DNA of 64,000 nucleotides from Doris montereyensis (lineage: Eukaryota; Mollusca; Gastropoda; Nudibranchia; Dorididae), in contig JAXRKP010000046.1 in the NCBI GenBank assembly GCA_037039925.1, positions 306,001-370,000 of the forward strand, in the 5' to 3' direction. Positions 57,413 through 64,000 of the stretch are shown piece after piece. Positions within the stretch are counted from its first letter, which is position 1; the number at the start of each line of letters is the position of its first letter. Made by a program: the position numbers and the translations under genes. Below the pieces are notes generated by a model. That model did not search any database. It saw nothing but the letters and a program-made list of their open reading frames with translations, and had not been told where the DNA came from.

Positions 57413-58440
57413 GCAGTCGATTGAATACCAACTTAGACAAAACATTGATGCTAGTCCCCAGTCGATTGAACACCAACTTAGACAAAACATTGATTCTATC
57501 CCCCAGTTGATTGAACACCAACTTAGACAAAACATTGAATCTATCCCCCAGTTGATTGAACACCAACTTAGACAAAACATTGATTCTACCCCACAGTTGA
57601 TTGAACACCAACATAGACAAACCATTGATTTTAGCCCCCAGTTGATTGAACACTAACATGGACAAACCATTGATTCTAGCCCCCAGTTGATTGGACACAA
57701 ACATAGATAAACCATTGATGCTAGCCCACAGTTGATTGAACACCAATATTATATACAAACCATTGATTCTAGCCCCCAGTTGATTGGACACCAATATTAT
57801 AGACAAACCATTGATGCTAGTCCTCAGTTGATTGAACACCAACATAGACAAACCATTGATTCTAGTCCTCAGTTGATTGAACACCAACTTAGACAAACCA
57901 TTGATTCTATCCCCAGTTGATTGAACACCAACATAGATAAACCATTGATTCTATCCCCCAGTTGATTGAACACCAACATAGATAAACCATTGATTCTATC
58001 CCACAGTTGATTGAACACCAACATAGACAAACCATTGATTCTAGCCCCCAGTTGATTGAACACCAACATACAAACCATTGATTCTAGTCCTCAGTTGACT
58101 GAACACCAACTTAGACACACCATTGATTCTATCCCCAGTTGATTGAACACCAACATAGATAAACCATTGATTCTATCCCACAGTTGATTGAACACCAACA
58201 TAGATAAACCATTGATTCTATCCCACAGTTGATTGAACACCAACATAGACAAACCATTGATTCTAGCCCCCAGTTGATTGAACACCAACATAGATAAACC
58301 ATTGATTCTAGCCCCAGTTGATTGGACACCAACATAGACAAACCAGTGATGCTAGCTGATTGATTGAACACCAAATAGACAAACCATTGATTCTACCCAG
58401 TCCATTGAACACCAACATAGACAAACCATTTATTCTAGCC
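57413..58440. repeat. 45-bp satellite array, open in frame on both strands
   Basis: About 23 units of 45 bp, gttgattgaacaccaactta then gacaaaccattgattctagc + ccccа-type ending (variants tatcccccа, tagtcctca). As 45 is divisible by three, the plus strand encodes a 15-residue repeat (IEHQLRQNIDSIPQL) and the minus strand another (MLVFNQLGARINGLS). Single-base indels break both frames repeatedly, which argues against a real protein. The array ends exactly where the LINE at 58446 begins. Confidence 0.95.
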
Positions 58441-58445
58441 CCAGT

Positions 58446-61400
58446 CCATTGAACACCTTTTTTCTTTATCAGCTCCCATTCTACCTTCCGGTGTATGGGT
58501 TTAGATGCCAGGAAATGATCCTTCTCTAGGTTGCCCTGTCCTGACAGTTTTCTGTTTCCTTCCGTGAAAGTTAAATTTCTTTGAGTTAATGCCTTTTTTA
58601 TATCTTCTTCCCACTTTCTCCGAGGTCTGCCATTTGGTCTTTTGCCTTGAGTTTTAGCACTGTATACTGATTTTGCTATTCTATTGTCATTCATTCTGTT
58701 AACATGTCCAAACCGTCTCAGTTGATTCATTTCTATCTTAGTTTTTATGCTATCTGCTTTGGTTTGATCTCTTATTGTTGTGTTTCTGATTTTGTCTCTT
58801 TTAGTTTTCCTACTACTCTTCTTAGATATTTCATTTCGGCTGCCTGTACTCTACTGTATTCCCTACTGTCTAAGGTCCAGGTTTCACTGCCATAGAGAAG
58901 AGTAGGACAATAAGCTGTGTTGTATATTGCCATTTTGGTTTTTGTTGACAATTCTTGTTTACCTACAAATGCCTGTGTTGGATTCTGCCAAGGGGTCCCT
59001 GGGGAGCTCGCAGCTTTCACACGCTTTCGATGATGTAATCAGCAAATAAAAGCATTGATACATTTACTGGTTTGAGCTTCCACATACCTACATTCATTTT
59101 CTTCATTTTTGAGGATGCCTTTTGCGACTGAATCCATAAATATGATAAACAAAAGAGGACTTAGGCTACAACCCTGTCTTACTTCTATATCTACATCAAA
59201 TTCTTCAGATACATTTCCAGCCTCTCACTGCACATGTTGCTTTATTGTAAAAACTTTTAATGGCTTCTATTAAATTTTGCTCTACGTTGTGTTCTTGTAA
59301 GGAATGCCATAGTTCGTCCCTCCTCACAGCGTCCTAAGTCAATAAAACACAGGTGCAAGTCAATGTTTCTCTCAAGGAATTTTTCTATAATTTGTCTAAT
59401 TGTAAATATATGGTCTCGTACACTTCTTTCTAGTCTAAATCCACTTTGGTGTTCGTCCATCTGATCCTCTACTTTTTCCCTAGTCTCATTTCTAAAATCC
59501 TGGCATATACTTTTCCTGGAACGCTAAGTAGTGATATCCCTCTATAGTTTGAGCATTCCATAGTTGATCCTTTTTGTGTATTGGTACTATGATTCCCTTT
59601 TCCAGTCGTCTGGCACCTGTTTTGGACTTCCATGCTTGTTAACACTGCATGTAGTAGTTTGTTTGCCTCCCTCCCTTGGTTTAAGAACTACTGGATAAAC
59701 TTGATCTGCTCCTAGGGCTTTTCCTAATTTCACTTTTCTTATAGCAGTTTGAAGTTCTTCCATTGAGATATCTACTTCTTCAGCTGTCTCATCTCCATTA
59801 CTTGTTACTCTTAATTATTGATATGTACTCCTTGTTTCATATGTTCTGGAGAGATTATGTAATTTTTGAAAATACTTTCTCCACGTTTCCATGATTTCGC
59901 TGTCTCCTTTCATTATTAATTTCTCCTTTGGCATCCTTAATTTGTCGTATTGGGCTTGTTTTTGAAGCTTTCTCATGCTCTTCATTGCTGCTCCACAGAA
60001 CAGCTTTTGATTTCCTTGATAGCTTTCTTGAAGTCTTTGTCCAAACTCTTCCCACTGTTCTTGTTTTGCTTTCCTTACTTCCTCTTTGGCGATAGTTCTT
60101 TTACTCACGTAATCTATCCTATCCTCTGGTCTCTTCGTTTGCAAGTATTTCTTCCAGGCATCTTTCTTTTCTTTGATCTTAGTCTTGACATTCTCATTCC
60201 ACCATGCTGTCCTTTTCCCATCTCCTTTAATTTGTTTTCTACCACAGACCTCTTCAGTACAAAATGAGGAGTGTTTTTTTAATGATATATTTGCCACTTT
60301 TCTTCTATTGTGCTTTCCTTCAGATCCATCTGCCTTTCACTGATAGATATTTTTATCCTGGATTGGTACATCTGTTTTACTATTGGTTTATTTAGATCTT
60401 CCAGTTTTGAGTTTAGTAGCTTTCTTCTCTTTCCTTTCCTGTTTGTTTTCTTCAGTTTATAATCTCATTTTGGCTATCACTAGGTGATGATCACTAAATA
60501 TTTCACCTCCTCTGCTTACTCTAGCATCCATTTTACTATAAAAAGGGAGCTGCTAACTATTATGTAGTTTATGATTGACTCTTCACATCTGTCTTCATTT
60601 GCTCTTGTATATTTGTGGATATCTTTATGAGGAAAAAATGTGTTAGCTATTTTCATGTTATTTTTATGCAAATATCTATTAGTCTCTCTCCATTTGGAGA
60701 AGTTGTTGTCTCTCCTTCTTTACCTATTACTCCTCCTGATGTTTCTACATTGTTGCGTACTCTAGCGTTTAAATCTCCTAAAACCATTAATTCCTGTTTG
60801 GGTTTGAGATTCTCTGCAGCTATTTGTAAATCATTTTCAAAGATATCTTTTTCTTCTTTGGGGGCATCTTCATTTAGTCCATAAGCTATTAATAATTTAA
60901 TTTCTCTTCCTTTTGGTTTAATATTTACCTCTAATAGCCGTGGGCTTACAAATTTCCAACTTTCTAGTAGCATTTCTTGCCTTTTATGCATTAGGAGGCC
61001 TACTCCTGCTCTAGCTCTATCTTTGACATCTACTCCTGAGAAGATTAAAGTATGATTTGGTCCTACATTTTCTATTCCTTGTCCTTTTTCTTTGTTTCTG
61101 TAATAGCCAAAATGTCTACTTTGAATTTTCCATTTCTTCAGCTAATTCTAACTCCTTTCCATTAATTGCCCTAACATTCCATGTTCCAAAAATCACAGTC
61201 CGTGTTCTTTTCCAGAGTCGTCTTCGAAAGTTTAAGCCGGGTATATCATTGTATATATTACTTTGAATCAGGTTGTTTTGGATAAGTAGGGGATTAGCCC
61301 ACTGTACTCTAGGTAGATGGTGGGGCTGCCACCTTGAGGCCCCCTACCGGGCCTTGTTATTTTCTGTCAGGGTTAACTCCCTTAGCCTTTAGTCATTCAA

Positions 61401-61640
61401 AACCAGCCTGCAAGACAGCAGGTTGTTATTTTCTGTCAGGGTTAACTCCCTTAGCCTTTGGTCAGTCAAAAACAGCCTGCAAGGCAGCAGGTTGTTTTCT
61501 TTCAGGGTTAACTCCATTAGCCTTTGGTCACCCAAGACCTGCCTGCAAGGCAGCAGGGGACTCGTGGAGGGCGGGATCGTTTATTCCCCGTACAGGTGCT
61601 TACCTGTCCACTGCCCGGGTATTCACGTCTAATAACCAAA
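58446..61640 (-). mobile_element. RTE-like non-LTR retrotransposon, near full length but frame-broken
   Basis: From 61640 down: a leader with three ~69-bp repeats (61350-61560); the endonuclease from TWNVRAINGKELELAEEMEN (about 61170) through VLGDLNARV (about 60800) to the SDHHLV-type end (about 60490); a lysine-rich linker (WKKYLQTKRPEDR, about 60145); the reverse transcriptase start DEHQSGFRLERSVRDHIFTI (about 59450) with FIDL; the thumb PTLLYGSETWTLDS (about 58880); the C-terminal RRFGHVNRMNDNRIAKSVYS (about 58710); and RPNGRPRRKWEEDIKKAL. The 3' tail is short and A/GAAA-rich. Overall ~3.2 kb, the usual size for RTE-like elements. Many one-base shifts break the single ORF. It is the reference copy for the fragments at 22525, 43580 and 55736. 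Confidence 0.92.
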
Positions 61641-62545
61641 ACTACGTATTTAGATAAACTAATTGACTTGGTGTCTTTGACTGTGAGTTGACGTATTTAA
61701 GACTAATAATCAAAAATATGTATTTAGGTAAACTAATTTTTGATGAGATGGTGTTTTTGATAAACTAACTGATGTATTCAAATCTAATCACCGAAAATAA
61801 AACTATGTGTGGCTAGATAAACTAATTGATTTGGTGATTTTGACTGTGAGATGACGTATTCGGTGTAATCACCAAAACTATGGATTATTTAGATAACTAC
61901 TAATGACCAGTCTTGGTGTTTTTGACTGAGATGACGTATTCAAATGTAATCAAAAGTAAAACTATGTATGGCTAGATAAACTAATTGACTTGGTGATTTT
62001 GACTGTGAGTTGACGTATTCAGGTGTAATCACCAAAACTATGTATTTAGATAAACTAATTGACTTGGTGTTTTTGAAATGTATTCAAATCTAATTACCAA
62101 AAAACTAAATATTTATTAAACTAATAAACTTGGTGTTTTTGATGTTTGACGTATTGGTGATGTATTTACATAAATGACGTATTCAGGTGTAAACACAAAA
62201 ACTATGTATTTAGATAAAGCTTGACGTGGTCTTTTGACTGTGAGTTGACGTATTCAGGTGTAATCACCAAAACTATGTATTTAGATAAACTAATTGACTT
62301 GGTGTTTTTTGTGAAAAACTCTATGTAGATAAACTAATTGTATTCGTAGGTGTAATGTCCGGTATTTAGATAAACTGTTTACTTGGTGTTTTTGATTGTT
62401 GACGTATTCAGGTGTAATCACCAAAAACTATGTATTTACAAACAAACTAATTGACTTGGTGTTTTTGACTTGAGTTGACGTATTCAGGTACAATCAGCAA
62501 AAACTATGTATTTCTTAAACTAATTGACTTGGTCTTTTTGACTGC
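61641..62545. repeat. ~75-bp degenerate satellite array
   Basis: About 12 units with gtgtaatcaccaaaactatg, tatttagataaactaattga, cttggtgtttttgactgtga and gttgacgtattcag. Internal deletions are frequent. The left edge starts at the 5' end of the LINE at 58446-61640. Confidence 0.92.
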
Positions 62546-63382
62546 TTCTTCGTCCAAGCTTCTTCTCTTTTCTAACGGTTCTAATTCACCAAAATTAATA
62601 TGTTTAAAATGTTTAGATTAAATCTAATTCTTGGTCCGATGTTCAAAGGAATGATGGAACGATCGAAGGAAAGAATAACAACAAATCGTTAATAAAGATA
62701 AATTGACTTATCTTCAACACTTGCCGTTTCACTTTTTTTTGGAAAAAAGGTGATTCCACTTCTTCAATAACAAAATCAAGAAATCTTACACACATGTATG
62801 AAAACACACATATTCACTTCTTCTTCTTCTTCTTCAAACTTCAAAAAACACACACTTCACACACTCACACATACATAGCAGCTTCTTCTTTTTTATTCTA
62901 ACTTCTGCTATTTTCCTCTTCTGCTGCTGCTGCTGCACCTCGCTCTGATGTGTGGATAAACTGGAGAATATGTTTAGTGTTCTGATTGGGCACTCCACAC
63001 TCAACTCTTCTGATTCCCCAACTTTCAGACAGCGATACATAATATTTGTAATATGCTGATGGAGACCGTTGTGCCCAGTCCTAAATTTGAAGAATAGTTT
63101 AGGTCTTTGGGATTATCTTATAACTATTGTGTTTCTCTTCCCAATTGGTTGCTGATAAATTCCTTGATGATTGTATACTATTCTAAAATTGATAATATGG
63201 TAAATATATCAAGTTCTATCAACGAATACACTATCATAATTTTCATTTCCTAACAAAAAAAAAGAAAGAAAAAAATCTTGATCCGCGCCAGGAAAAAGGG
63301 AGTGAAAGTGAAATACGCTCACTTCATAAGCTCACACAACAACAGTAGCAGAATGTCCACAGACGTGTCTGGTGAGACTTAC
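62546..63382. other. Non-coding, presumed intron next to the unknown exon
   Basis: Contains (TTC)n and (CA)n/(CACT)n simple stretches (62815-62900) and a CTG run (62921-62938). The part from about 62995 to 63345 recurs at 63640-64000. Confidence 0.5.
62995..63345. repeat. Left copy of a ~650-bp-spaced duplication
   Basis: ctgattccccaactttcaga, atgctgatggagaccgt, ataactattgtgtttctctt, tccttgatgattgtatacta and aaaaagggagtgaaagtgaa all recur in the same order at 63640-64000. The copies flank the exon at 63383-63571. Confidence 0.88.
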
Positions 63383-63571
63383 TTTAGCTACAAAGTCCTT
63401 GAAGCGATCGTCACCTGACAAGATGGAGGCCAAGGTTTGGATCCAGGTCGACCCCTGCTGCTGAGACGTGTGAGGCCAGTAGTTTTCTTCGCGTTGCTTT
63501 TGGCTACCATCTGCAGGCAGGCTTCCAAGGACCTCTTCGATGACCACCAACTGGTCGTCTTCGTCAGCGCC
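63383..63571 (-). CDS. Internal exon of an unrecognised gene
   Basis: The reverse complement reads GADEDDQLVVIEEVLGSLPA, then DGSQKQREENYWPHTSQQQG, then STWIQTLASILSGDDRFKDF and VAK. This is 189 bases, exactly 63 codons, phase 0 at both ends. It sits between an acceptor AG (63573-63572) and a perfect donor GTAAGT (63382-63377). Base composition is clearly richer than its flanks and there is no stop. The protein piece mixes an acidic start, a hydrophobic helix (LVVIEEVLGSL) and a second amphipathic helix (WIQTLASIL...FKDFVAK), as in helical-repeat scaffolds. I do not recognise the family. Symmetric exons of this kind can be duplicated or skipped without frame change, which matters because the flanking intron is duplicated. 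Confidence 0.72.
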
Positions 63572-63639
63572 CTTCGTTAGGGATGGGAAATTAATTAGTC
63601 AACAGACAATTTTCAGTTGACTGAACGTATTGAGACAGT

Positions 63640-64000
63640 GAAGAGTCTTCTGATTCCCCAATTTAGACAACATATTTCAATATTAACCCTTATATATGCT
63701 GATGGAGACCGTGGGCTCGGCTACAATGGGAAGAATAGTTGGAGAAATGAGTCACAACGGGTCTTATAACTATTGTGTTTCTGATTCCCAACTGGTTGAT
63801 GATAAATTCCTTGATGATTGTATACTATTCTAAAATTGATAACGGGTCTGATAAATAGGACTCAGGTCTGATTCAACGTGGCACTATAGGTCTGATTTTA
63901 CCATTTCTAACAAAGAGAAAAACAGGTCTGAAGAAAAAAATCTTGATCCGCAAGGAAAAAGGGAGTGAAAGTGGAAATACGGTCTGGTTCATAAGCTCAC
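63640..64000. repeat. Right copy of the same duplication, cut by the window end
   Basis: Same block order as 62995-63345, ending with cataagctcac at 63990-64000. In the left copy this string is followed about 45 bases later by the exon's donor. A second exon copy would therefore begin just past the window edge. This copy has extra GGTCTG-containing inserts. Confidence 0.88.

Overview
This is eukaryotic nuclear DNA from an animal: spliced genes, canonical GT-AG introns, AT-rich non-coding sequence, many tRNA-derived SINEs, RTE-like and CR1/L2-like LINE remains, and short inverted-repeat DNA transposons. The repertoire and the divergence of the two recognisable proteins fit a lophotrochozoan invertebrate, most likely a mollusc. 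That placement is inference; nothing here names a species. No bacterial operon, virus or CRISPR array is visible.

Three genes can be supported. (1) A PWWP2A/PWWP2B-type chromatin gene on the minus strand, with a start exon at 28881-29026, a 6.6 kb intron and one large exon at 20016-22240 ending in the PWWP domain. (2) A TACO1 gene (mitochondrial YebC-family translational activator of COX1) on the plus strand, with five exons from 40141 to 50194. (3) A single internal exon of an unrecognised gene on the minus strand at 63383-63571, whose intronic surroundings recur at the right edge of the window. Genes 1 and 2 both need several one-base reading-frame corrections. That fits uncorrected long-read indels better than two independent pseudogenes, but the window alone cannot settle it.

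Layout. 1-12.6 kb: minisatellites, an RTE-like LINE, a CR1/jockey-like LINE fragment and a SINE blown up into a 1.5 kb array. 12.6-20 kb: a SINE cluster, a CR1/L2-type LINE 3' end, a 44-bp satellite, a TA-flanked MITE, and a TGATCA-rich repeat. 20-29 kb: the PWWP2 gene with a repeat-filled intron that includes a SINE inserted into another SINE. 29-40 kb: LINE and SINE fragments, a 25-bp satellite, a 5 kb mosaic of direct and inverted repeats, and tandem hairpin units. 40-50.3 kb: TACO1, whose introns hold minisatellites, a LINE derivative lacking its reverse transcriptase, and a 1.45 kb GA/GGGA purine tract. 50.3-64 kb: more SINEs, a pogo-like MITE, a 45-bp satellite abutting a near full-length RTE-like LINE, another satellite abutting the other LINE end, and the unknown exon.

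The dominant theme is birth of tandem arrays out of interspersed repeats and gene sequence. One SINE and two copies of a short interspersed family have each expanded internally. The most striking case is a 59-bp array whose unit contains the 3' splice site and first coding bases of TACO1 exon 4, so about eight potential acceptors stand in a row before that exon. I found no new multi-gene system; the novel material is repeat-driven.
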